This document shows, piece after piece, positions 1-6,573 of a DNA stretch of 8,849 bases. Position 1 is the stretch's first letter. Every line of letters begins with the position of its first letter. The DNA is from Accumulibacter sp. Its GTDB lineage: Bacteria > Pseudomonadota > Gammaproteobacteria > Burkholderiales > Rhodocyclaceae. The stretch spans positions 1 through 8,849 of the forward strand of contig JAITAJ010000158.1 in assembly GCA_031284185.1 (NCBI GenBank). Direction: 5' to 3'. Under the pieces are notes generated by a model. The model had not been told where the DNA came from. It saw only the letters and a list, made by a program, of their open reading frames with translations, and made no database searches. The position numbers and the translations under genes are program-made.

Positions 1-2
1 TA

Positions 3-98
3 TCCTCTGTCTTCTGTCCCCTATCCTCTGTCCTCTGAAACTGTCTTCTCAAATCGCTGTCCTCTCGCTGTCCTCTGAAACTATCGCCGTCCTCTGAA
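3..98. repeat. Degenerate tandem heptamer repeat TCYYCTG, upstream of folE
   Basis: Five heptamers lie head to tail at 3-37: TCCTCTG, TCTTCTG, TCCCCTA, TCCTCTG, TCCTCTG. Further single copies follow at 44-50 (TCTTCTC), 60-66 (TCCTCTC), 71-77 and 90-96 (both TCCTCTG), separated by short linkers such as AAAC and ATCGC. The 13-mer CTGTCCTCTGAAA occurs at 28-40 and 68-80, and its reverse complement at 787-799, so this is the same repeat family as the one downstream of folE. The tract runs to the left window edge and may continue beyond it. There is no credible coding frame in it. Its function is unknown. Confidence 0.85.
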
Positions 99-104
99 TA
101 TCAT
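75..104 (+). promoter_or_regulatory. Possible sigma-70-like promoter for folE
   Basis: CTGAAA (75-80, four of six matches to TTGACA) and TATCAT (99-104, five of six matches to TATAAT) are 18 bp apart. They would start transcription roughly 30 nt before the GTG start codon. The -35-like box is the end of a repeat unit, and the -10-like box falls just after the last heptamer copy, so the repeat may supply part of the promoter. This rests on consensus matching by eye, and a promoter to the left of the window is equally possible. Confidence 0.3.
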
Positions 105-125
105 CAACGGGAACCCACCCCCCTC

Positions 126-131
126 AAGGAG
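126..131 (+). promoter_or_regulatory. Ribosome binding site of folE
   Basis: AAGGAG lies 6 nt before the GTG at 138-140. It is the only strong Shine-Dalgarno sequence near the 5' end of the frame, so it decides the GTG start. No in-frame ATG lies between this site and residue 50. Confidence 0.75.
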
Positions 132-137
132 AGCACT

Positions 138-767
138 GTGTCCGATTGCGGCGATCACGATCATCCACCGGCCTCGTCCGTCCATCCGGGCATTCCTCGC
201 GCCAAGGCATTCGACGCGGACGCGTTCGAGCGGGCCATCCTCGATCTGCTCGCGGCTTGCGGCATTGCGCCGGATGCCGCGCACATGGGCAAGACGGCCC
301 AGCGCGTGCGCGAACTCTGGCAGAAACGTCTGCTCGGCGGCTACGACATCGACCCCGCCACCGTTCTTGGCGAAGGATTCGCCGATCACCGGCGGGATAT
401 GGTCGTGGTGCGCGGTATCGCCGCGCATGGCGTCTGTCCGCATCATCTCGTCCCTTTCCGCGGCGTGGCGCACGTCGCCTACCTGCCTGGCGGCCGCCTG
501 CACGGTTTCGGGCGCATTGCCCGGCTGGTCGACGCCATCGGGCACCGCTTCACCTACCAGGAATGGATGACCCGCGACATCGCCGAAGCCTTGATGACCC
601 ACGGCAAGGCGCGCGGCGCGGCCTGCGTGATCGAGGCCGAACAACTGTGCCTGCTGTTGGGCGAAGACCGGCGCGGCGATGAGCGCGTCGTCACCCAATC
701 GTTCACCGGCGAATTCGACACTTCGGAACAGTTCCGCAGCGAATTCCTGCACGCGATTGCCAACTGA
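138..767 (+). CDS. folE: GTP cyclohydrolase I (FolE) family protein, atypical active site
   Basis: A 209-residue tunnelling-fold protein of the FolE family. Canonical members convert GTP to dihydroneopterin triphosphate in the cytoplasm, the first step of folate and pterin synthesis. Visible family features are the zinc ligands Cys100, His103 and Cys171 (spacing between the two Cys identical to E. coli Cys110/Cys181), His102 for catalytic His112, the guanine-recognition pair Gln141-Glu142, and Arg126/Arg129 on the phosphate side. Departures are Gln169 where E. coli has catalytic His179 (QLC instead of H-x-C), CPHH instead of CEHH, and Gly175 at the position of phosphate-binding Arg185. The N-terminus is rich in Cys/His (C4, H7, H9). 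Length is near that of E. coli FolE. The start is GTG, with AAGGAG 6 nt upstream. The gene stands alone, convergent to the polysaccharide operon and boxed in by repeats. Fold assignment is firm; full cyclohydrolase activity is uncertain. Confidence 0.85.
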   Translation: MSDCGDHDHPPASSVHPGIPRAKAFDADAFERAILDLLAACGIAPDAAHMGKTAQRVRELWQKRLLGGYDIDPATVLGEGFADHRRDMVVVRGIAAHGVCPHHLVPFRGVAHVAYLPGGRLHGFGRIARLVDAIGHRFTYQEWMTRDIAEALMTHGKARGAACVIEAEQLCLLLGEDRRGDERVVTQSFTGEFDTSEQFRSEFLHAIAN

Positions 768-771
768 TCGG

Positions 772-850
772 TTCAGGGAACAGAGATTTCAGAGGACAGT
801 TCCAGAAGACAGTTCCAGAAGACAGAAAACAGAGGACAGAAGACAGGGGA
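772..850. repeat. Heptamer repeat tract in opposite orientation, directly after folE
   Basis: This is the reverse complement of the upstream tract. Five heptamers of the form CAGRRGA run head to tail at 816-850 (CAGAAGA, CAGAAAA, CAGAGGA, CAGAAGA, CAGGGGA), with looser copies at 790-796 and 803-809. TTTCAGAGGACAG at 787-799 is the exact complement of the 13-mers at 28-40 and 68-80. The repeat-like sequence begins (TTCAG, 772) only four bases after the folE stop codon. Its last two and a half units form the outer arm of the palindrome at 831-951. Confidence 0.85.
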
Positions 851-951
851 GTTTGCGGCGCTTCGCGCCGGGTAGGGAACGAAAAACCGAGCGATGGTTT
901 TTTCCATCCCCCGGCGCTTCGCGCCGCAAGCTCCCCTGTCTTCTGTCCTCT
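831..951. repeat. Imperfect 121-bp palindrome between convergent genes
   Basis: The 40-bp arms 831-870 and 912-951 are reverse complements at 36 of 40 positions. Three of the four mismatches are the TTC at the centre of a smaller palindrome. Each arm has two parts: heptamer copies outside (831-850 and 932-951) and CGGCGC-TTC-GCGCCG inside (856-870 and 912-926), the latter able to fold into a 6-bp stem with a 3-base loop. At the centre, GAAAAACC (881-888) faces GGTTTTTTC (896-904). The layered layout resembles REP/BIME-type or non-autonomous mobile elements, but no transposase is visible and the family is not recognised. Confidence 0.8.
856..904. terminator. Possible bidirectional transcription terminator
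   Basis: Two hairpin-forming elements lie in the centre of the palindrome: the GC-rich stem at 856-870, and the stem 881-888/896-904 (loop GAGCGAT). The second ends in a six-T run (898-903) on the plus strand and a five-T run on the minus strand. Since folE and the operon converge here, one element could stop both transcripts. The A/T stem is weak by itself, so the role may be secondary to the repeat's origin. Confidence 0.4.
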
Positions 952-970
952 CAAACCTCTGTCCTCTGAA
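932..970. repeat. Third heptamer tract, overlapping the 3' end of the CapK-like gene
   Basis: Heptamers TCCCCTG (932-938), TCTTCTG (939-945) and TCCTCTC (946-952) run head to tail, then ACCTCTG (955-961) and TCCTCTG (962-968). The orientation matches the tract upstream of folE. CTGTCTTCTGTCC is shared with positions 7-19, and the 15-mer CCTCTGTCCTCTGAA (956-970) with 25-39. The tract ends with CTGAA exactly where normal coding sequence resumes. It therefore contains the stop codon (951-953) and about the last six codons of the adjacent minus-strand gene. Confidence 0.8.
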
Positions 971-2309
971 CCCGGCTGACGACGTAGCGGAACTTGCCCG
1001 ATTTTTCGGCGGGTATCCGGTCCATCGGCTGCACCTCGACGCGGACGGCGGCGCCCAGACGTTCCCGCAGCCCGGCGATGATTCCACGCTCCGTTTCGGC
1101 GGAAAAGCCCGCTTCGGCAACCACCATGACACGCGTGAAATCAAGGCTTTCCTGGACCACCTTGAATTGCCCGATGCCGGGCATGTCCCGCAGAACGTAG
1201 ATCAGCGCCAGCCCGTGCATGACGGTGCCATCCGCCGCGACGACGAAATCCGTGCTCCGCCCCTGGATGTCTTCGAGCACCGGCAGGGTCCGGCCACACG
1301 CGCAGCGTTCCGTTCCCAGCGCCGCGACGTCGCCGGTACGGTAACGGATGAACGGAAAGTCGGCGGTCGCCAGATGCGTGACCGCGATCTCGCCGGGAAC
1401 GCCCGGCGGCGGCGGCTTGCCCTGCGCGTCGACGATTTCGACGATGATGTCCTCGGCGGAAAGATGAATTTTCCCGGCGGGACATTCGTGCGCGATGAAT
1501 CCCGCGTCGCGGCTGCCGTAACCGTTGGCCACCGGACAGCCGAACGCTTCTCCGATGCTCCGGCGCTGATGCTCGTACAGGCGCTCCGAGGTGACGAAAA
1601 CCACCTTGATCCCGAGACCATCGAGCGCGATTTTCCGTTTGGCCGCATGCGCCGCGATCAGGCCGATCGCCGAGGGATAGCCGAAGAGCATCGCCGGACG
1701 CCGCGCCCGGATGCGTTCGACGAACGCATCGAGACGAGCCTCGGACATCTCGAAGGCCGGCAGGAGTTCGGTGCGCATCAGCCAGTCGCGCGCGCCGCGC
1801 AAGCGATCCTGCGCGGACAGTTCGATGGGCGACCCCCAGACGACGATTTCCGGGTCGCCGACATCGACGCCCCACCAGCGCGTGGCGCGCCATTTGGCCG
1901 CCACGTCGTGACTGATCCGCTCATTGCCGACGTAGAAAACGAGCGGCTCCCCGGACGAGCCGCCCGTGTTGAAACGCGAGAGTTTCCCCGCGACCTCGGA
2001 TTTCATCCGCTCGCCTTCCCGCCGGATGATCGATTTGGTGAGAAAGGGCAGCGCGCGAAGATCGCCGGTCGAAGAAACGCTTCGCGGATCGAAGGCCATC
2101 GCCGAAAAACAGTCCCGGAAATAAGGCACGTGCTTTCCCGCCCTGACCAGCAGCTCCCGCAAACGGTTCGTCCGGTACTGCTCCAGCCTTTCCGCCGGCC
2201 ACCATTGCGAATCATCCAGACGCCGCCGTATCGCCACCGTGTCGTGGCCTTTCAGTCTTTCCTGGAGCGGAAACAAGAACCCGGCAAGCAGCGCGGTACG
2301 AAATCCCAT
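951..2309 (-). CDS. PaaK/CapK-family adenylate-forming enzyme (phenylacetate-CoA ligase-like)
   Basis: A 452-residue ANL-superfamily enzyme of the phenylacetate-CoA ligase/CapK type, expected to activate a carboxylic acid with ATP in the cytoplasm. Visible motifs are the nucleotide loop TGGSSGEP (115-122), YGSRDAG (264-270, A5-like), YRTGD (323-327, A7-like) and SGKF with Lys439 as the likely A10 lysine. Cys276, His282, Cys336 and Cys338 (CACGR) form a possible metal site, as in some PaaK relatives; that is inference. Length is normal for the family. The start has GAGGAG five bases upstream. It is the last gene of the exopolysaccharide operon, so it may supply an acyl, aryl or aminoacyl group for decorating the polymer; the substrate cannot be read from sequence. 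The last residues (roughly VQRTEV) and the stop come from the heptamer repeat, so the native C-terminus may have been replaced. It is not the usual exosortase-associated acyl-CoA ligase, which is longer. Confidence 0.8.
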   Translation of the reverse strand: MGFRTALLAGFLFPLQERLKGHDTVAIRRRLDDSQWWPAERLEQYRTNRLRELLVRAGKHVPYFRDCFSAMAFDPRSVSSTGDLRALPFLTKSIIRREGERMKSEVAGKLSRFNTGGSSGEPLVFYVGNERISHDVAAKWRATRWWGVDVGDPEIVVWGSPIELSAQDRLRGARDWLMRTELLPAFEMSEARLDAFVERIRARRPAMLFGYPSAIGLIAAHAAKRKIALDGLGIKVVFVTSERLYEHQRRSIGEAFGCPVANGYGSRDAGFIAHECPAGKIHLSAEDIIVEIVDAQGKPPPPGVPGEIAVTHLATADFPFIRYRTGDVAALGTERCACGRTLPVLEDIQGRSTDFVVAADGTVMHGLALIYVLRDMPGIGQFKVVQESLDFTRVMVVAEAGFSAETERGIIAGLRERLGAAVRVEVQPMDRIPAEKSGKFRYVVSRVQRTEV

Positions 2310-2314
2310 GTCTT

Positions 2315-2320
2315 CTCCTC
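2315..2320 (-). promoter_or_regulatory. Strong ribosome binding site of the CapK-like gene
   Basis: GAGGAG (minus strand) lies five bases before the ATG at 2309-2307 and overlaps the TGA stop of the preceding glycosyltransferase (2321-2319). This is the one junction in the visible operon where the genes do not overlap, and it has the best Shine-Dalgarno sequence. It allows translation independent of coupling. Confidence 0.7.
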
Positions 2321-3407
2321 AAATGGCCGGTCGGTCGGCGACCGGCGCGTGGCTGTCATAAACACCGCTGAGCAACGGCCACACCCGTTCCCACGTGTAT
2401 CGCCCGATGTCTTCGAGTCCGTTGTCGATCAGCCTGGCCGCCAGCGCCGGATCCCGCATCAGGCGCAGTATGGCTCGGGCCATGAGATCGGGCGATCCGG
2501 GCGGAACCAGGAGCGCGGTGCGCTCGTGCTCGACGACGAACGGGATGCCGCCGACATGGGTGCTGACGATGGGCAGTCCGCTGGCCAGCGCTTCCAGAAT
2601 CGAGTTGGGCATGTTGTCGACGAGACTGGGATTGAGCGCGATGTCGGCCTGGCGGCAGGCTTGCGCCATGGCGCCCCGGTCCAGCCTGCCGGCGAACCGG
2701 ACGGCGGCGATCAGTCCCAGGTCTTCCGCCAGCTCCCGCAGCGCGCCGGCCAGCGGACCGGCGCCGGCGATCGTCAGCGTCGCCTCGGGATACGCGCGAT
2801 GGACGATGGCGAAGGCGCGGATGGCGGTTTCGTTGTCATAGATCGGTTCGAGGTTGCGCGCGACCAGGAGGTGCCGCCGTATCGCGCGGTGAGGCGATGG
2901 ATTGCGGAAGCGGCGCACGTCGACGACGTTCGGAACGATCGTCGCCGCCATGCCCGAACGCTCGAAGACCGCTTTCAGGAAGCCCGACGGCACGATCAGC
3001 GCCGCCGCCTGGCGCATCGACGCGCTCACGACGCGCCGCGATCCGGCCAGGAATTTCTCCGCGTCGCCGCCGCGGTAATTGACGACGACCGGCTTTCCGC
3101 GAACCTTCGCCGTCCAGATGGCGGGCATGGCGAACAGATGCCACGACCAGCCGGAATTGGCCATCAGGTGCACCAGGTCACAGCGACCGGCGAGCCGCCA
3201 CAACGAAAAGACGTAGGGAATCAGGCGGAAGAGCGCGCGAACGAAGGGAAAGCCGCCGATCCAGCGCGGGCGGTACCTTGCGTTGGTCTGGACGAGCGAA
3301 ACGACCACGCCCTCGCCGCGCAGCAATTCGGCGAGCTGCCGGGTCTGATTGGCCATGCCGCCGAACGGCGGCGGCAGCGGGCCGACGAGTCCGACACGCA
3401 GCGTCAT
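2319..3407 (-). CDS. GT4-family glycosyltransferase of the exopolysaccharide operon
   Basis: A 362-residue GT-B glycosyltransferase of family GT4, expected to add a sugar to a lipid-linked intermediate at the inner membrane's cytoplasmic face. The N-terminal Rossmann half opens with GPLPPPFGGMA (9-19), a typical acceptor-side loop. The C-terminal half carries AGAGPL (214-219) and NSILEALASGLPIVSTHVGG (268-287). The usual E-x7-E motif reads Asp264-x7-Glu272. The donor-phosphate lysine normally found after the first strand of the second domain is not evident: the segment ARNLEPIYDNE (183-193) has Tyr-Asp-Asn there. The start ATG overlaps the stop of the upstream gene (ATGA, 4 nt), implying translational coupling, with GGGGTGG a few bases before it. 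Donor and acceptor sugars cannot be told from sequence. Assignment to GT4 is secure; the specific role is not. Confidence 0.85.
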   Translation of the reverse strand: MTLRVGLVGPLPPPFGGMANQTRQLAELLRGEGVVVSLVQTNARYRPRWIGGFPFVRALFRLIPYVFSLWRLAGRCDLVHLMANSGWSWHLFAMPAIWTAKVRGKPVVVNYRGGDAEKFLAGSRRVVSASMRQAAALIVPSGFLKAVFERSGMAATIVPNVVDVRRFRNPSPHRAIRRHLLVARNLEPIYDNETAIRAFAIVHRAYPEATLTIAGAGPLAGALRELAEDLGLIAAVRFAGRLDRGAMAQACRQADIALNPSLVDNMPNSILEALASGLPIVSTHVGGIPFVVEHERTALLVPPGSPDLMARAILRLMRDPALAARLIDNGLEDIGRYTWERVWPLLSGVYDSHAPVADRPAI

Positions 3408-4642
3408 GGCTGGTCCACCCCGGCATCCACCTTCCCCGGCGCGAGGCTCGCGTAAACCCGCCGGTAATTGGCCGCGCTGCGCGTCCAGTTGCGTTCCTCG
3501 ACCACGTAGCGCCGCCCGGCCCGCCGGCGTTCCGGCCAGGACTCGCGCTCGCCCAGAAGCCGCGCGACCGTCTCCGCCAGCGAATCGGCATCGCCCGCGC
3601 GGAAGAGCATTCCCGTCCGTCCGTCGCGGATCAACTCACGGTGCCCGCCCACGTCGGAGGCCACCAGCAGCCGGCCCTGCGCCATCGCTTCGAGCGGCTT
3701 CAGCGGCGTGACCAGTTCCGTGAGACGCATCGAGCGCCGCGGATACGCCAGAACGTCGATCAGATCGTAGTAGCGCGGAACCTCCCGGTGCGGCACCCGG
3801 CCCGCGAACACGACCCTGCCGCCGACGCCGAGACGCTCCGCCTGCGCCCTGAGCGCCGCGTCCCGCGGCCCGCCGCCGACCAGGAGCAGACGCGCGTCCG
3901 GCAGATGCGCGAGTATCTTCGGAAAGGCATCGAGCAGCACATCGAGTCCTTCATAGGCGTAGAACGATCCGATGAAGCCGATCACGGCGCCCCCCGAGAG
4001 GCCGAGCCGCGCCTTGAGCGCTTCGTCGGGTTCGCCGCCGGAATCGAAGGATTCGACATCGACGGCATTGGGCACCACCGTGATTCTTTCCGCGGCGATG
4101 CCACGCGCCACGATGTCCGCGCGCAGTCCCTCGCAGATCGTCACGGCCCGGTCGACCCGCCGCAGCGCCCAGGTTTCGAGGCCGCGGGTCAGGCGATAGC
4201 GCAGACTGCCCTCGCGCGTCGTGCCATGATCGACGGCGGCGTCCTCCCAGAACGCGCGCACTTCATAGACGACCGGCAGGCCGAGGCGGCGTCCGACGCG
4301 CAAGGCGGGAATGGCGTTGAGCACCGGCGAATGGGCATGCAGGATGTCGGGGCCGATCTGCCGAACCAGCCCGGCCAGGCGTTCCTCCAGCCGCTTCATC
4401 AGCATCGCCTCGCCGATCACGGGCCATTTCGCCGCCGGACCCGCGGGGGCCGGCGTGCGGTGGAAATGCCAGCCGTCGACCTCTTCTTCCGCCAGCGGGC
4501 AGCCCACGTGCTTGGGCGAGGTCAGATGGAAAGTCTCCCAACCGAGTTTTCTCTGCTCGCGCAGAATGGACAGGGTGCGGAAAGTGTAGCCGCTGTGCAG
4601 CGGAATCGAATGATCGAGGACGTGCAGAACGCGCAGACTCAT
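3404..4642 (-). CDS. PEP-CTERM/XrtA system glycosyltransferase, TIGR04063 (Daro_2409) type
   Basis: A 412-residue GT4 glycosyltransferase. The N-terminus, HVLDHSIPLHSGYTFR (7-22) followed by ILREQ and TSPKH, is characteristic of the exosortase A-associated family named after Daro_2409. The donor-binding half starts near IGFIGSFYAYEGLDVLL (221-237), continues with LVGGGP (254-259), and has TELVTPLKPLEAMAQG (308-323) in the place of the usual E-x7-E region. The spacing here is E-x8-E, with a lysine (Lys315) in the loop, as in some GT4 subfamilies. Length fits the family. The gene overlaps both neighbours by 4 nt (ATGA), so it is translationally coupled on both sides. It probably acts on the undecaprenyl-linked repeat unit of the exopolysaccharide in the cytoplasm. 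The family match is by remembered motifs; the sugar transferred is unknown. Confidence 0.87.
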   Translation of the reverse strand: MSLRVLHVLDHSIPLHSGYTFRTLSILREQRKLGWETFHLTSPKHVGCPLAEEEVDGWHFHRTPAPAGPAAKWPVIGEAMLMKRLEERLAGLVRQIGPDILHAHSPVLNAIPALRVGRRLGLPVVYEVRAFWEDAAVDHGTTREGSLRYRLTRGLETWALRRVDRAVTICEGLRADIVARGIAAERITVVPNAVDVESFDSGGEPDEALKARLGLSGGAVIGFIGSFYAYEGLDVLLDAFPKILAHLPDARLLLVGGGPRDAALRAQAERLGVGGRVVFAGRVPHREVPRYYDLIDVLAYPRRSMRLTELVTPLKPLEAMAQGRLLVASDVGGHRELIRDGRTGMLFRAGDADSLAETVARLLGERESWPERRRAGRRYVVEERNWTRSAANYRRVYASLAPGKVDAGVDQP

Positions 4643-6573
4643 GGCGTCACCGGGAAGGTCGCGGGCGCGCCGGCGGGGTCGTCATCGAGCACCTTGCGCA
4701 GAAAGGCTTCAAACATCAGGAAGGTCCACAGCGAGGCGCTGTAATCCCGCGCGCCGGACTGATGCGCGTCGACCAGGTGTTGCAGGCAAGAGCGATCGAA
4801 CCAGCCGGTTTCCGCCAGCCGCGAACCCAGCATGGCCTCGCGCACGCGCGTCCTGAGCGGCCCGCGGAACCAACGCGCCAGGGGCACCGAAAAGCCCATC
4901 TTGGGGCGATACAGCACTTCGCGCGGCAGATGCGTTTCCATCGCCTTCTTGAGCAGATACTTGCCCTCCTGCCCGCGCAGCTTGAGCGAGGACGGCAGGC
5001 TCGCCAGCCACTCGACCAGCGGGTGATCCATCAGCGGTTCGCGCACTTCCAGCGAATGCGCCATGCTGGCCCGGTCGACCTTGGTATTGATGTCCCCGAC
5101 CAGATAGGTCTTGAGATCGAGATACTGGATCAGGGCGAGCGGATCGTCCGTTTCCGCGCGCGCCGCGTGGCGGTCGAACACTTCCCGCGCGTCGTAGCCG
5201 CCGAGCGCGTTTTTCAGGCGATCGCTGAACAATCGTTCGCGCATCGCCCCGCGAAGGATCGAAACGGAATGGAAGTACGCCTCGACCGGAGTCCGCGCCA
5301 TGCCCTCCAGCGTGGTCTTGGCGCGCAGGAAACGCGGCGCCCAGTCGGCCTTGGGATACAGCCGCCCGAGCAGGCCGAACACGGGGCGGCGGACGCGAAG
5401 CGGCAGCGTCGAACGCATCCGCTCCTCCATCATGTGCAATCTGTAGCGCCGGTAACCGCCGAAACTCTCGTCCCCGCCGTCGCCGGACAAGGCCACGGTG
5501 ACGTGCCGGCGCGCCAGTTCGCAGACGCGGTAGGTGGGAATCGCCGAACTGTCGGCATACGGTTCATCGTAGAGCCGGGCCAGGGTGTCGATGAGGTCGA
5601 AATCCTCGCTTTCCACAGTGTCGATGAAATGCCGGGCCGCATAGCGTTCGGCGACCCGCCGGGCAAACTCCGATTCGTTGAACGCCGGGTCGGAAAAAGC
5701 GATCGAACAGGCATTGACCGGCTCGTCCAGCAGGCCCGCCATGAGGGCCACCACGGCGCTGGAATCGACGCCGCCGGACAGGAAGGCGCCGAGCGGGACT
5801 TCGGAAATCAGGCGAAGACGGATCGATTCCCGCAGACGCGCGATGAGTTCTTCCCGGGCCGCCATTTCGTCGATCGCGTGATCCGGCGTGAAACGCAGAT
5901 TCCAGTATTCCTTCGGTTCGCCCGGTTTTTCCCCGCGCTTGACGAGCAGGGCGCAGGCCGGCGGCAGTTTTTTCGCTTGCGCGAAAATGCAACGCGGCTC
6001 GGCCACGTAACCCAGGGCGAAATATTCTTCCACGGCCAGCGGATCGATGTCCTTGCGCAAGCCGCCATGCGCCAGTATCGACTTCAATTCCGAGCCGAAG
6101 AGGAAGGTCCCGTCGTCCAGCAGCGCGTAATGCAGGGGCTTGACGCCCAGGCGGTCGCGCGCCAGGAAGAGGCTCTCCCGGTTGCGATCCCACAGGGCGA
6201 AGGCGAACATGCCGCGAAAGCGTTCGACGCAGGCTTCGCCCCAGGCCTCCCAGCCGTGGACGATGACCTCGGTGTCGCTGCGGGTATGGAAGACATGCCC
6301 GAGCGCCTGCAATTCGGGGATCAGTTCCCGGAAATTGTAGATTTCGCCGTTGAACACGACGCACACGCTGCCGTCTTCGTTATACAGGGGCTGCTGGCCC
6401 GTGGCGAGGTCGATGATCGACAGCCGCCGGTGCCCCAGCCCCAGCCCCGGCTCGACGTGCGTGCCGCCCTCCACCGGCCCGCGGTGACGCTGCGATTCGT
6501 TCATCCGGCGCAGAACCGCCCGGTCGGTTTCCCGCCGGCCACGGGTATCGAAAATGCCTGTTATTCCGCACAT
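4639..6573 (-). CDS. XrtA/PEP-CTERM system amidotransferase (asparagine synthase-like, TIGR03108 type)
   Basis: A 644-residue, two-domain glutamine-dependent amidotransferase. The N-terminal class II glutaminase domain has the nucleophile Cys2 (exposed after Met removal), RHRGP (29-33), NGEIYN (75-80) and RSDTEV (98-103). The C-terminal asparagine-synthetase domain has the PP-loop SGGVDSS (266-272) and SGDGGDESFGGY (363-374). All catalytic motifs are intact. In exosortase A loci, paralogues of this type sit beside EPS glycosyltransferases and are thought to amidate a sugar acid or similar group of the polymer rather than make asparagine; that role is inferred from context. The start ATG lies inside the 3' end of the upstream glycosyltransferase (13-nt overlap, different frame), with a weak GGAAC upstream. 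The stop overlaps the next gene by 4 nt. Ordinary AsnB is the alternative, but the operon and length favour the XrtA-linked family. Confidence 0.9.
   Translation of the reverse strand: MCGITGIFDTRGRRETDRAVLRRMNESQRHRGPVEGGTHVEPGLGLGHRRLSIIDLATGQQPLYNEDGSVCVVFNGEIYNFRELIPELQALGHVFHTRSDTEVIVHGWEAWGEACVERFRGMFAFALWDRNRESLFLARDRLGVKPLHYALLDDGTFLFGSELKSILAHGGLRKDIDPLAVEEYFALGYVAEPRCIFAQAKKLPPACALLVKRGEKPGEPKEYWNLRFTPDHAIDEMAAREELIARLRESIRLRLISEVPLGAFLSGGVDSSAVVALMAGLLDEPVNACSIAFSDPAFNESEFARRVAERYAARHFIDTVESEDFDLIDTLARLYDEPYADSSAIPTYRVCELARRHVTVALSGDGGDESFGGYRRYRLHMMEERMRSTLPLRVRRPVFGLLGRLYPKADWAPRFLRAKTTLEGMARTPVEAYFHSVSILRGAMRERLFSDRLKNALGGYDAREVFDRHAARAETDDPLALIQYLDLKTYLVGDINTKVDRASMAHSLEVREPLMDHPLVEWLASLPSSLKLRGQEGKYLLKKAMETHLPREVLYRPKMGFSVPLARWFRGPLRTRVREAMLGSRLAETGWFDRSCLQHLVDAHQSGARDYSASLWTFLMFEAFLRKVLDDDPAGAPATFPVTP

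Noticed and set aside
81..752. Minus-strand open frame opposite folE
   Set aside because: The plus-strand frame has the FolE zinc and substrate motifs and a Shine-Dalgarno; the antisense product is featureless.
3..970. CRISPR array
   Set aside because: Units are 7 bp, degenerate and mostly without spacers, and occur in both orientations; no cas genes are present.
679..1144. Short open frames across the repeat region between the convergent genes
   Set aside because: They consist of translated repeat and palindrome sequence joined to antisense of neighbouring genes, with no homology visible.
2310..2320. TCTTCTCCTC between two operon genes as another heptamer copy
   Set aside because: It is a single partial match and is explained by the GAGGAG ribosome binding site plus the stop codon.
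894..3455. Very long plus-strand open frame (853 codons) opposite the CapK-like and GT4 genes
   Set aside because: It is antisense to two genes with clear family motifs. Its Arg/Asp/His-rich product has no recognisable domain, and stop-free antisense frames are expected in GC-rich genes.
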